A stretch of DNA of 6,380 bases from an uncultured Zetaproteobacteria bacterium (GCA_913056285.1 CAJXNE010000120.1:1-6380), one strand, 5' to 3'. Numbered from the stretch's first letter, positions 1-6,339 are shown. Program-made: numbers and translations. The notes: generated from the sequence alone by a model not told the origin.

Positions 1-10
1 GCAGATGGCT

Positions 11-25
11 GGCGAACGGCTCGCC
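11..25. repeat. Small GC-rich inverted repeat at left edge
   Basis: GGCGA and TCGCC form a perfect 5-bp inverted repeat around the loop ACGGC. It lies just outside the larger foldback at 32-130, so it may belong to the same repeat-rich intergenic DNA, for example a REP-like cluster. There is no U-tract on either strand to make it a terminator. A stem this short can arise by chance. Confidence 0.3.
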
Positions 26-31
26 CGGAGG

Positions 32-130
32 GAATCCTTTCAGACAGGTCATACCCGCGTTGCGATGCTTGGCAATGGAACAACCATTGCCTGCACACCG
101 CGCCTTGGTCTGACCTGTCTGGAAGGATTC
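32..130. repeat. 99-bp foldback (MITE/REP-like) element
   Basis: The arms at 32-51 (GAATCCTTTCAGACAGGTCA) and 111-130 are inverted copies of 20 bp with one mismatch. Inside them is a second perfect inverted repeat, GGCAATGG (71-78) and CCATTGCC (84-91), around a 5-nt loop. Further short pairings (53-55 with 107-109, 56-59 with 99-102) allow the whole element to fold as one interrupted rod. A long hairpin with near-perfect ends in non-coding DNA is typical of MITEs, REP/BIME-type repeats or foldback elements. I see no target-site duplication, no transposase and no second copy in the window, so the class is unassigned. It could instead be a structured RNA or a transcription-blocking hairpin. 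Confidence 0.6.
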
Positions 131-327
131 TGAAGCGTGATTTGTGGGTAAAGGCAGGGCAAGCCTGCCAGCGAATAGATATATGCCCAGAAACTGGACT
201 CATGAGTAAAGTAACAACGGCATTGTCTGTGCTGCACCAGCAAGCCTTTTTTAAACCGTGATACTTTCAAAGAAACACTGTCGGCAAAACTATTTGAAAT
301 TCTTCGCGCCCGAGTAATTTTCATCAT
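49..327 (-). CDS. Doubtful small ORF, probably not a gene
   Basis: This 92-codon frame opens with two consecutive ATGs (325-327 and 322-324) behind a plausible Shine-Dalgarno stretch, AGAGAGG, at 331-337. That is the only argument for translation. The product is rich in Arg, Cys and Ser, has no signal peptide or membrane segment, and resembles no family I know. Its last ~27 codons run into the foldback element at 32-130, so the C-terminus is dictated by the repeat. A short stretch near 236-247 resembles the codons for GLLTGAA in the neighbouring glycine-zipper gene, so a decayed paralogue is conceivable, but the match is too short to rely on. It is listed because it is the only candidate gene in the left 400 bp. 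Confidence 0.15.
   Translation of the reverse strand: MMKITRARRISNSFADSVSLKVSRFKKGLLVQHRQCRCYFTHESSFWAYIYSLAGLPCLYPQITLQNPSRQVRPRRGVQAMVVPLPSIATRV
153..169 (-). terminator. Possible weak terminator hairpin
   Basis: On the minus strand GGCAGG, loop CTTGC, CCTGCC forms a perfect 6-bp GC-rich stem followed by TTTACCC. The stem is terminator-like but the T-run is only three bases. It lies ~230 bp beyond the stop codon of the glycine-zipper gene and could end its transcript. It may equally be part of the repeat-rich intergenic region. Confidence 0.3.
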
Positions 328-350
328 ACACCTCTCTTTTGATCAAGGCC

Positions 351-398
351 TTTCTTCTTGATGCGGTGATGCATTGGACATCACCACATCCGAAGAAA
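351..398 (-). terminator. Strong hairpin directly after the glycine-zipper gene
   Basis: GATGCGGTGATG (360-371) and CATCACCACATC (379-390) pair over 12 bp with one mismatch around a 7-nt loop. The stem is extended outward by TTTCTTC (351-357) with GAAGAAA (392-398) across a small bulge. It begins 3 bp past the stop codon of the gene at 402-947, the usual place for a terminator or a 3'-end stabilising structure. No U-tract follows on the minus strand (the sequence continues GGCCTTGATC), so intrinsic termination is doubtful. A 3' stabiliser or processing site fits as well. Confidence 0.45.
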
Positions 399-401
399 GC
401 A

Positions 402-947
402 TTAGTCCGCCCATGCATAATACTGACGGTGCCGCTTATAACCATGATGGTCCAGATACTCATGCCGTTGACGCGCCTCCAGGGCTTCATGGCGTTCACG
501 GGCCTCATGTGCTGCATGACCCTCGTATCTTCCATACCCGTAGCCACGGTTATGATATCCGTAAGGACGATACTGGCGGTAAGCGCCGTAACCATGATTA
601 TATCTGTATTCACTCCTGTAACGGTGTGCTTGTCTGCGATGTAGCCGTTCGCGCATTTCATGTTCTCTATGCTCTTCATAGGCTTCATGACCTCTGTAAC
701 GGGGCTGCGGACGATAAGCATATCCATATTGGCTTTCATCATCATCGACCAAAAATGTGCCTGCAATGGCGCCGAACATGGCGCCTATGACCGCACCCTC
801 AGCAGTTTCATCGTCTTGGGAACCAATCAGAGCGCCGGCTGTCGCACCGACGGCTGCACCGGTCAGCAAGCCTCGCTCCTGCGGTCCGGCATAAGCAGTT
901 ACGCTCGTGAGTGAAAGGAACATCAATCCCAATAGTATCTTTTTCAT
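402..947 (-). CDS. Exported glycine-zipper protein with Tyr/His/Arg-rich tail
   Basis: A 181-residue protein. Residues 1-20 are a signal peptide (MKK, hydrophobic core, AYA before the likely cut). Two glycine zippers follow, each of form GxxxGxxxGxxxG: Gly30/34/38/42 and Gly51/55/59/63, joined by an acidic loop (SQDDETAE). Such zippers pack as membrane-associated helix pairs in small outer-membrane or periplasmic proteins. From about residue 71 the sequence becomes low-complexity, rich in Tyr, His, Arg, Glu and Gly. Residues 83-110 and 140-167 look like diverged copies of one unit (RYxGHxAxE...), flanking a Tyr/Gly-rich centre at 114-141. The start was chosen by a strong Shine-Dalgarno site 5 nt upstream and the signal peptide; the frame is open further upstream to 1064 but that extension has neither. 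Function unknown; envelope location is inferred. The tail could bind metal, polyanion or cell wall, but nothing visible proves it. Confidence 0.88.
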   Translation of the reverse strand: MKKILLGLMFLSLTSVTAYAGPQERGLLTGAAVGATAGALIGSQDDETAEGAVIGAMFGAIAGTFLVDDDESQYGYAYRPQPRYRGHEAYEEHREHEMRERLHRRQAHRYRSEYRYNHGYGAYRQYRPYGYHNRGYGYGRYEGHAAHEARERHEALEARQRHEYLDHHGYKRHRQYYAWAD

Positions 948-952
948 ATACG

Positions 953-960
953 CCTCCTTT
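953..960 (-). promoter_or_regulatory. Ribosome binding site of the glycine-zipper gene
   Basis: On the minus strand AAAGGAGG lies 5 nt before the ATG at 945-947. It is the strongest Shine-Dalgarno match in the window, fixes the start of the gene, and suggests efficient translation. Confidence 0.8.
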
Positions 961-1035
961 TCAATGGCTGGAGAAAGTATGAGAAATACCGCGTTGTGAA
1001 TAAAGTGGACATTATCAACCATTGAGGGGGATTTT

Positions 1036-1058
1036 CGCGCGTAAGCAGAATGCGCGCG
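1036..1058. repeat. CGCGCG inverted repeat in intergenic gap
   Basis: CGCGCG at 1036-1041 and 1053-1058 flank an 11-nt spacer, a GC-only 6-bp stem. It lies in the 253-bp gap between the potassium channel stop (1201) and the glycine-zipper start (947). On the minus strand it is followed by AAAATCCCCC, so there is no U-tract for intrinsic termination. It could be a terminator remnant or an operator; alternating CG runs also match themselves easily by chance. I found no convincing -35/-10 pair in the gap; GATAAT (minus strand, 1011-1016) is a possible -10 without a good -35. Confidence 0.35.
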
Positions 1059-1200
1059 CCACAATCAGATTTTACTTTTTGCAATAATATCTATAATCCA
1101 AGGGAAATTCTGTGGTTTCAGGGTAATGGGCGTGTCAGTCGCAGATTTCAGATCGGACTGATTGCAGGCTCTGAATATCCCGGTTTTCAAACAGGCAGGC

Positions 1201-1917
1201 TTACTCTTTCGGGCCCCACCCTGTCATTTCAGGATCCTGCGCAGCTTCAGTCAGTAATTTATTCGCATCTGATTTCTCGCTGTGAACCGGATGAGTATGG
1301 GCATACTCTTCCAGAAAAACTGTCAAATTCGCTACCACCAGAGAATAAACGATGATGCCAATGACCATTGTAATCACAGCTATCACCCGCCCACCGGGAG
1401 TAATCGGAACAATATCGCCATAACCCACCGTCGTTAATGTTACAAATGCCCACCATAGCCCATCGGGCAGGGCCCCGAACTGCGGATTATGGCCGCTTTC
1501 AAGTAGAAACGTCATGGTTCCAAACACAAACACAAGACCAAACACCAGAGCCATAGCGACAGGGAGACTATCCCCGGAAACAATCACCAGTCGAATCAAT
1601 CGATCCTTGTTGGCGCGGATCAATGCTCCGACTCGCAGGGCGGGCAACAAATGAGCAACCCTTAAAGCCATCAGCATCCGCAGAACAGGAGAAGAAAGCA
1701 GTACAATCACAACCAGATCCAGCCAGTTGGCTTTCATCCATGCAGTGCGGTTATCTGCAATCCACCAGCGCGCAAAAAACATGACCACAAAACTGACCAG
1801 CGTGGCAAGCAGCATCCAATCGGGCATGCTATCGATAAACGGCACAGCAACCGCTATGATCGTGGTTGTAAATAAGCCTGCATCAAGAACACGCTGCCAT
1901 ATGGTGTGCTGATTCAT
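1201..1917 (-). CDS. Voltage-gated-like potassium channel (6TM, TVGYGD)
   Basis: A 238-residue inner-membrane channel. The pore is clear: a pore helix near 152-162 (DGLWWAFVTLT), then selectivity filter TVGYGD at 163-168, the signature of K+ channels. TM5 (about 118-140) and TM6 (about 176-203) flank it. Upstream are S1 (about 13-29), S2 (about 34-54), S3 (about 64-79, with Asp67) and an S4-like segment with Arg80, Arg86, Arg95 and Arg101 spaced in multiples of three. This is the ion_trans/Kv-type six-helix layout. The C-terminal ~35 residues are short and polar, with no RCK/TrkA-N or cyclic-nucleotide domain, so ligand gating is not evident. The start lies 3 bp after the stop of the YqhA-like gene and has no strong Shine-Dalgarno site, so translational coupling is likely. 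Likely role: passive K+ flux tied to membrane potential. The family is firm; gating is inferred. Confidence 0.92.
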   Translation of the reverse strand: MNQHTIWQRVLDAGLFTTTIIAVAVPFIDSMPDWMLLATLVSFVVMFFARWWIADNRTAWMKANWLDLVVIVLLSSPVLRMLMALRVAHLLPALRVGALIRANKDRLIRLVIVSGDSLPVAMALVFGLVFVFGTMTFLLESGHNPQFGALPDGLWWAFVTLTTVGYGDIVPITPGGRVIAVITMVIGIIVYSLVVANLTVFLEEYAHTHPVHSEKSDANKLLTEAAQDPEMTGWGPKE

Positions 1918-1920
1918 GGA

Positions 1921-2433
1921 TTAGTGATCGCTACCCGCTTTATGTCCGAAATAAAGCGCCAGTGATACAAGGAAGATGCCTGCGCCCATATACAGAATGT
2001 TTAGCGGATCATCGAAGGTGACATGTAATACATTTTTGAAAAAAGCCACGATCAGAATCATTAGAATGACTTTGCCCAGACGATCTTTCAAATCATCCAG
2101 AGATGCAATCTGCAAGAGTTTACCAGCAGTAGGATTATCACGGGCAAAATCAATGGTATCGATATGCAACTCATATACGCCAAGTGCAAAAATAAGTAGC
2201 ACAATCGCCAGCAGAAAATCATCGACTGCCGTAATAACATGGCTGACAATAATAACATGGAAGTGTTCCACTTCATGACCCATGAAATAGACCTGAATAA
2301 ATTCAATCAGTAATTGACCCATATCCCATGCCGAAGAAACAAACAGCAATGCCATTCCCACCACGCATGACCATACAGCCAGAAGCGTAAGGTAGCGCGA
2401 ACCCCACAACATTTTCTCAAAAAATAATTTCAT
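1921..2433 (-). CDS. YqhA/UPF0114-family inner-membrane protein
   Basis: A 170-residue integral membrane protein. Hydrophobic segments lie at about 14-35, 59-86, 120-138 and 146-164. The layout and local sequence match the YqhA (UPF0114) family as I recall it from E. coli: an N-terminal amphipathic helix ending in xSRYL (YqhA: ASRWL), a second membrane region ending GVYEL (YqhA: GYENF), and a polar stretch LDDLKDRLGKVI before TM3 (YqhA: TSLKNKVAASI). The biochemical function of the family is not settled. The ATG at 2431-2433 is preferred over the in-frame GTG at 2437-2439 because AAGGGGAA (2441-2448) is then about 8 nt away. The K+ channel gene follows after 3 bp, so the two proteins are probably co-expressed and may act together. 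A sigma-54-like promoter lies upstream. Confidence 0.85.
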   Translation of the reverse strand: MKLFFEKMLWGSRYLTLLAVWSCVVGMALLFVSSAWDMGQLLIEFIQVYFMGHEVEHFHVIIVSHVITAVDDFLLAIVLLIFALGVYELHIDTIDFARDNPTAGKLLQIASLDDLKDRLGKVILMILIVAFFKNVLHVTFDDPLNILYMGAGIFLVSLALYFGHKAGSDH

Positions 2434-2488
2434 ATACACTTTCCCCTTGGTAAATCTTCATAGCGTAACATTGTTGATAGCTTAAGTG

Positions 2489-2504
2489 AGCAGGTTTTGT
2501 GCCA
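2489..2504 (-). promoter_or_regulatory. Candidate sigma-54 (-24/-12) promoter of the yqhA-channel unit
   Basis: On the minus strand TGGCACAAAACCTGCT matches the RpoN consensus TGGCACGNNNNTTGCW at all but two specified positions, with the required GG-N10-GC spacing exact. It lies in the 106-bp gap before the YqhA-like gene, correctly oriented. A transcript starting about 12 nt after the GC would have a leader of roughly 45 nt. If real, expression needs RpoN plus an AAA+ enhancer-binding activator; no activator gene or obvious enhancer site is seen here. I saw no better sigma-70 promoter in this gap. Confidence 0.55.
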
Positions 2505-2539
2505 ATTACTTTTTGGAAACCGATCAAGCTCAGAGCTGA

Positions 2540-3157
2540 CTATGCCGGCCACTCACCTGCACCATCCCGAAGCACGACCGGTTCAGATTCACATAAATCC
2601 ACAACTGTGGTGGGAACCATGCCCCCCCAGCCTGCATCCAGCACGGCACATGATACATGTTTTAAACGCGGCACAAACTCGTCCGGATCAAACGATGGAT
2701 ATTCATCTCCGGGAAATTGTAATGTTGTACACAGCAATATTTCCCCACACGCTTCCAACAGCATTTGGCAAACCGGATGATCCGGCATGCGTACGCCGAC
2801 ATCACGTCGCTTACCAAAAATACGGCGTGGCAACGATGACAGAGCTGGCAAAATAAATGTATAAGCCCCCGGCAAACAGCGTTTCAAAATACGATGCGCC
2901 TGATTGTCCATGCGTACGCAGGTTGCAGCCTGAGATAAATCCTCACAAACCACAGCCCACAAATGCGTAGCCCCCAACTGCCGTAGCTTGAGAATATCTG
3001 CAATCGCTCCGGTCGCTTGCGGACGACACATCAATACATAGGTCGTATCTGTCGGCACAACCACAAACAATCCCTGCTTCAGCAATGCCGCAGCACGCCG
3101 AACCTGTCTGATTTGAGGCCGTTCAGGGTTCAGGCGCAGATGTTCAAACTGGTGCAT
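2540..3157 (-). CDS. YciO-like Sua5/YrdC-family protein
   Basis: A 205-residue YrdC-fold protein. The fold is seen in VVPTDTTY (33-40), the KLR motif (57-59), PGAYTFIL (96-103), GVRMPDHP (121-128) and PTTVVDL (182-188). Sequence and length match the YciO branch rather than TsaC/YrdC: it opens MHQFEHLRLNPERPQ (YciO: MSQFFYIHPDNPQQ), the segment after the KxR motif reads QLGATHLWAV, and the region where TsaC has an SAN motif reads CTTLQFPGDE (YciO: STSLMLPGSD). TsaC makes threonylcarbamoyl-AMP for tRNA t6A; the role of YciO is less certain. The ATG at 3155-3157 has AAGG 7 nt upstream and fits the family N-terminus; the frame is open further upstream but overlaps asmA there. It follows the AsmA-family gene by 31 bp, suggesting one transcript. 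Confidence 0.88.
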   Translation of the reverse strand: MHQFEHLRLNPERPQIRQVRRAAALLKQGLFVVVPTDTTYVLMCRPQATGAIADILKLRQLGATHLWAVVCEDLSQAATCVRMDNQAHRILKRCLPGAYTFILPALSSLPRRIFGKRRDVGVRMPDHPVCQMLLEACGEILLCTTLQFPGDEYPSFDPDEFVPRLKHVSCAVLDAGWGGMVPTTVVDLCESEPVVLRDGAGEWPA

Positions 3158-3188
3158 TCTAATGCCTTGTGGAGAAAATCTCTGACCT

Positions 3189-5462
3189 CTAAAAACCCGG
3201 AACCATTCCTCCAAGCCCTTTAAGCAGCTTATCCTTTGGTGATGACTGAGGCTGAGCACCGCCCTGCCCTGTCGGTGCAGACTTGCCACCCCCGAGAATC
3301 TTGCCAAGCCCTCCGCCAAGCTTGCCCTTGTTTAACAGAGCTGGCGCATTGTCAATCAGGGTTCTGGCATTAATCTCCGGCCTGACTTTCGGCGCCTCAA
3401 AAGTCCCGGAAATATGCAATGGCACGGTCAATCCCTTGCGCAACATTGAACCGCCCTGCCCTTTCAACGTGCCCACGACACGCGGCTTGACGTGATAATC
3501 CATGGTCTTATTGACCAGATTGACAATCCCTTTACCTGTCAGCCGCAATAAAGGCGAAGCCATAAACAAGTCCTGATTATCCACAATACCGTTTTTGATA
3601 TTGAAACTACCCGATAACTGGGCAAAGTCTGTTTCTTTCGGCCCCTGTTTATAAGCTGTCGGATTGGAAAATTTACGCAATGCTCCGGCAATATCAAAGC
3701 CCTTGATCTTACCATCCCTGAACAGCATATTTCCTTTTCCGTTCAGGGTATTGACTGCGGCTTCGGTCAATCCGTTCGCTCTCAAACGGGTATCCATGGC
3801 CATCGTTCCGGTTAATTTATCAGTTCCCGCAATCGCTTTGAGCAATGGCCCTGCCTGCACGCCGGTGACGTGAGCCGACTCCGTCCACCTAGCCGGATAG
3901 GATGCCACATTCAGACTGGCTTTTTCAGTCACTTTGCCTCCGGAAAGATTAAAGCTGAGCGGATTTAAATCGAAACGCCCTTTGGAACCATTGATACTGG
4001 CGGAAAAGTTTTTCATCTCCAGCTTATGTGCAAACAGTGTTCCAATCTGCAATCTGGATGTAACAATCCAGCTTTTCAGGAAACGTAAATCAGGTTCAAC
4101 TGCAGCAGGTGCCGCAACTGCCTCACTGATCACAGACGTGCTTCGCGCCTGTTTTTCCTGTTTGCCCTGTGGCAGCCACGGATCAAGATGCAGCGCTTTG
4201 CCCGACATGCGTAAGCGGATATCCGGTCCCTTGAACCCTACTGCACCCGTCGCTCTGAGCAGCTCATGATCGAGTTTCAATTGCAAATCGTCGATATTCA
4301 TCTTTTTGCTACCTCCGGAGAGCGAGGCATTGAACTGAATCTGCGTCCATGGGGCGGGATGATTGGCATACATGGTATTCAAATCCGGCACAAATGTGGC
4401 CAGCCATGTCCGCGCCATCGGCTGACTTTCGATATGCAATTGAAGTGCCGGATTCGCATTCAGGTTTTTAATCTCACCTCTGATATCTATCAGTTTCTTA
4501 TCATCCACCGCCAGAGCGGCGCGATTTATTTTCAACTGATCGGCTTTCGGCATCTCAACCTTCCAGTCCACACCCAGCTTATGAGCCGCACTGAGTTGAG
4601 ACGTACCTTCGATCAGACGAATACCATCCGGCCGCTGCTCAATTTGTGCAGAAATACCCACAGATGCCTTGGCGACATCTCCCAATTGAACGGGCCAGCC
4701 ACTGATCATCGCCTTGAAAGGCTGCAGACTGATTTGATCAGCTTTCAGATGACCCTGTACCGGTAGCGAAACAGGGTCTATTTTAGCAATATCCCCCAAA
4801 GGCCCGACATTGGCATCCAGTTCAAAGGCATTGCCCGACAGCTTGCCGGAGACTTTCACCGCCACCGGTCGCTTCAATTGCACATCGTTAAGAGATACTT
4901 CCAGCTCGGACAGTTTGACCGGTTTGGCTGCACCATCCACCCAGGTCACTTCACCTCTGGTCAGGCTTAGCGATTCTGCCTGTAAAGCCGCCAATGCAGG
5001 CGCAGCCGGCGCAGTTTGATCAGCCTGACCGACCGCAGCAGCACCCTTATCGCCCCTGGATGCTCCGACCAGGTCACCCCAGTTGGTTTCACCATTGCTA
5101 CGTCGTTCCAGATAAACCACCGGGGCATCAACTTCAAAATGCTGAATTTCGACTTGTTTGGATAGTAGCGGCATCAGCGCCAGTTTGACATGCAGGAGTT
5201 TCACGCTGATAAAATCACGTTCGGCATAACCGGCCCGATTGGCCAGGTGCACATCTTCGAGTTCGACGCCAACCGAGGGAAACAGGGTGGCATTCATATG
5301 GCCGATACTCAAATGACGCCCTGTCGAATCTTCAACGGTTTGTTCAATCTGGTTCTTGTATGTATTTACATCGATAAAAAACGGGGCGGCAAGCAGACCA
5401 ACAATCAAAATCCCCACAACGATTACACTGTACTTCACTGTTTTCCCGATAGTTTTGGACAT
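3189..5462 (-). CDS. AsmA-family envelope protein
   Basis: A 757-residue protein anchored by one N-terminal membrane helix (about 11-30), the rest predicted periplasmic. Right after the helix comes the AsmA N-terminal signature: DVNTYKNQIEQTVEDSTGR (31-49), then LSIGHMNATLFPSVGVELEDV. An Ala-rich linker (about 133-165) separates this from the long beta-rich middle. The AsmA_2-type C-terminal part is visible at about 573-690, including LNGKGNMLFRDGKIKGFDI, LTGKGIVNLVNKTMDYHVKPRV and PLHISGTFEAPKVRPE. It ends in a low-complexity Gly/Lys tail (about 705-757). AsmA-like proteins are repeating-beta-groove proteins linked to phospholipid transport between membranes and outer-membrane assembly. At 757 residues it is longer than E. 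coli AsmA (617). The ATG at 5460-5462 is preferred over an in-frame GTG one codon upstream because AAAAGGGG (5470-5477) is 7 nt away. The YciO-like gene follows closely. Confidence 0.92.
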   Translation of the reverse strand: MSKTIGKTVKYSVIVVGILIVGLLAAPFFIDVNTYKNQIEQTVEDSTGRHLSIGHMNATLFPSVGVELEDVHLANRAGYAERDFISVKLLHVKLALMPLLSKQVEIQHFEVDAPVVYLERRSNGETNWGDLVGASRGDKGAAAVGQADQTAPAAPALAALQAESLSLTRGEVTWVDGAAKPVKLSELEVSLNDVQLKRPVAVKVSGKLSGNAFELDANVGPLGDIAKIDPVSLPVQGHLKADQISLQPFKAMISGWPVQLGDVAKASVGISAQIEQRPDGIRLIEGTSQLSAAHKLGVDWKVEMPKADQLKINRAALAVDDKKLIDIRGEIKNLNANPALQLHIESQPMARTWLATFVPDLNTMYANHPAPWTQIQFNASLSGGSKKMNIDDLQLKLDHELLRATGAVGFKGPDIRLRMSGKALHLDPWLPQGKQEKQARSTSVISEAVAAPAAVEPDLRFLKSWIVTSRLQIGTLFAHKLEMKNFSASINGSKGRFDLNPLSFNLSGGKVTEKASLNVASYPARWTESAHVTGVQAGPLLKAIAGTDKLTGTMAMDTRLRANGLTEAAVNTLNGKGNMLFRDGKIKGFDIAGALRKFSNPTAYKQGPKETDFAQLSGSFNIKNGIVDNQDLFMASPLLRLTGKGIVNLVNKTMDYHVKPRVVGTLKGQGGSMLRKGLTVPLHISGTFEAPKVRPEINARTLIDNAPALLNKGKLGGGLGKILGGGKSAPTGQGGAQPQSSPKDKLLKGLGGMVPGF

Positions 5463-5557
5463 CACTCATCCCCTTTTATTCGATGGTGGAAACAGACACG
5501 CCATCAACACTACAATTTATTGAGTACCCGTTACAGACCACATGGATGCATCGTGAA

Positions 5558-6280
5558 TTATCGGATCTGATCTTGCAAGTGCGGGAATTGCACCAGCAAC
5601 TCCTGGCAATCATCCACCACTGCATCCGCACCGGCCAATAGCAATTCGTCGCTGCTGGCCACACCATATGACACGCCAATAAACCTTACACCTGCAGCCG
5701 CTGCCATTTGCGCATCCACTACGGCATCGCCCACCACGCAAGTTTGTACAGCTTTCACCCCAAGCTCCTGAATACATTCCAGCACCATGGCAGGATGCGG
5801 TTTGGAGTGGGTACAATCCGCCGTTCGCAAGACCAAAAACAAATCGGCAAGTTCAAATCTATCCAGCACGCGCTGTAAACCCGGACGCGATTTCCCTGTC
5901 ACCACGCCGAGCCAATAGCCACGCTCGCGCAACGCTTCCAGCACCCCTCTCACCTGTGGAAACAGTCTGACGTCCTGTTCCAGTTCAAGATAGTGCTCTC
6001 GATAGGCCTGCATCAACCGCCCAAGCAATAAATCATCGTGGTTGTCCATTTCATCCAGCAGCGCATGCACGGCACGCTTCAGCGACAAACCGATCACGCC
6101 ATTCACATCCCGAACCAGCGGAGCAGGCAAATCACACGCAACAAAGGCCTGCTGCATGGCAGAAGCAATCGTGCCATGCGAATCGGTCAGCGTGCCATCG
6201 CAATCAAACAGTATCAGTGAAGGTGTGTAAGAAATCGTTTCATATCCTTTATAGGCAACCGGATGAGATTGCCACGACAT
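5558..6280 (-). CDS. HAD-superfamily phosphatase, phosphoglycolate phosphatase-like
   Basis: Numbered from the ATG at 6278-6280 (240 residues), the four HAD motifs are: I, DCDGTLTDS with nucleophile Asp26 and acid Asp28; II, VVTGKS with Thr128; III, Lys160 in SKPHP; IV, VVGDAVVDAQMA with Asp185 and Asp189. A helical cap lies between motifs I and II (about 38-105). This is the Gph/PgmB-like subfamily I class, cleaving small phosphorylated metabolites with Mg2+; the substrate cannot be told from sequence. The start is uncertain: the frame stays open to an ATG at 6374-6376 (272 residues), with another at 6329-6331, and none has a convincing Shine-Dalgarno site. Family members usually place motif I near residue 10, so even the chosen start gives a long leader. 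The stop is 95 bp before the AsmA start; that gap shows only a weak 5-bp inverted repeat (GATGG/CCATC). Confidence 0.85.
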   Translation of the reverse strand: MSWQSHPVAYKGYETISYTPSLILFDCDGTLTDSHGTIASAMQQAFVACDLPAPLVRDVNGVIGLSLKRAVHALLDEMDNHDDLLLGRLMQAYREHYLELEQDVRLFPQVRGVLEALRERGYWLGVVTGKSRPGLQRVLDRFELADLFLVLRTADCTHSKPHPAMVLECIQELGVKAVQTCVVGDAVVDAQMAAAAGVRFIGVSYGVASSDELLLAGADAVVDDCQELLVQFPHLQDQIR

Positions 6281-6339
6281 TGTAAAAGCCGTGCTCTCCG
6301 GGTCAACAGGCGCACTGAGCCCAAAATCCGACATTGACA

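Noticed and set aside
1..400. CRISPR array or direct-repeat cluster in the hairpin-rich left end
   Set aside because: The repeats are inverted and different from one another; no unit recurs directly with regular spacers.
290..766. Long minus-strand frame (158 codons) overlapping the glycine-zipper gene, Met- and Val-rich
   Set aside because: It lies in an alternative frame of a well-supported gene, has no Shine-Dalgarno site, and its odd composition follows from the repetitive Tyr/His/Arg codons of the real gene.
374..790. Plus-strand frame (138 codons) rich in His and Asp, looking like a metal-binding protein
   Set aside because: It is the antisense shadow of the Tyr/His/Arg-rich tail; the His and Asp runs are complementary to that codon pattern, and no ribosome site precedes it.
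1130..1170. TCAGTC/GACTGA inverted repeat downstream of the K+ channel gene, considered as its terminator
   Set aside because: The stem is 6 bp with a 15-nt loop, has low GC content and no U-tract on the minus strand, and is readily expected by chance.
1050..1355. Plus-strand frame of 101 codons starting in the gap before the glycine-zipper gene
   Set aside because: It overlaps the end of the K+ channel gene antisense, has no Shine-Dalgarno site and no recognisable domain.
2527..2537. AGCTC-A-GAGCT palindrome just after the YciO-like stop, considered as a terminator or operator
   Set aside because: A 1-nt centre leaves no room for a hairpin loop, and no U-tract follows; as an operator it has no supporting second site.
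4266..4766. Plus-strand frame of 166 codons inside the AsmA gene
   Set aside because: It is antisense to a clear AsmA-family coding region, with no ribosome site and no domain; an open frame this long is expected opposite a 2.3-kb gene.
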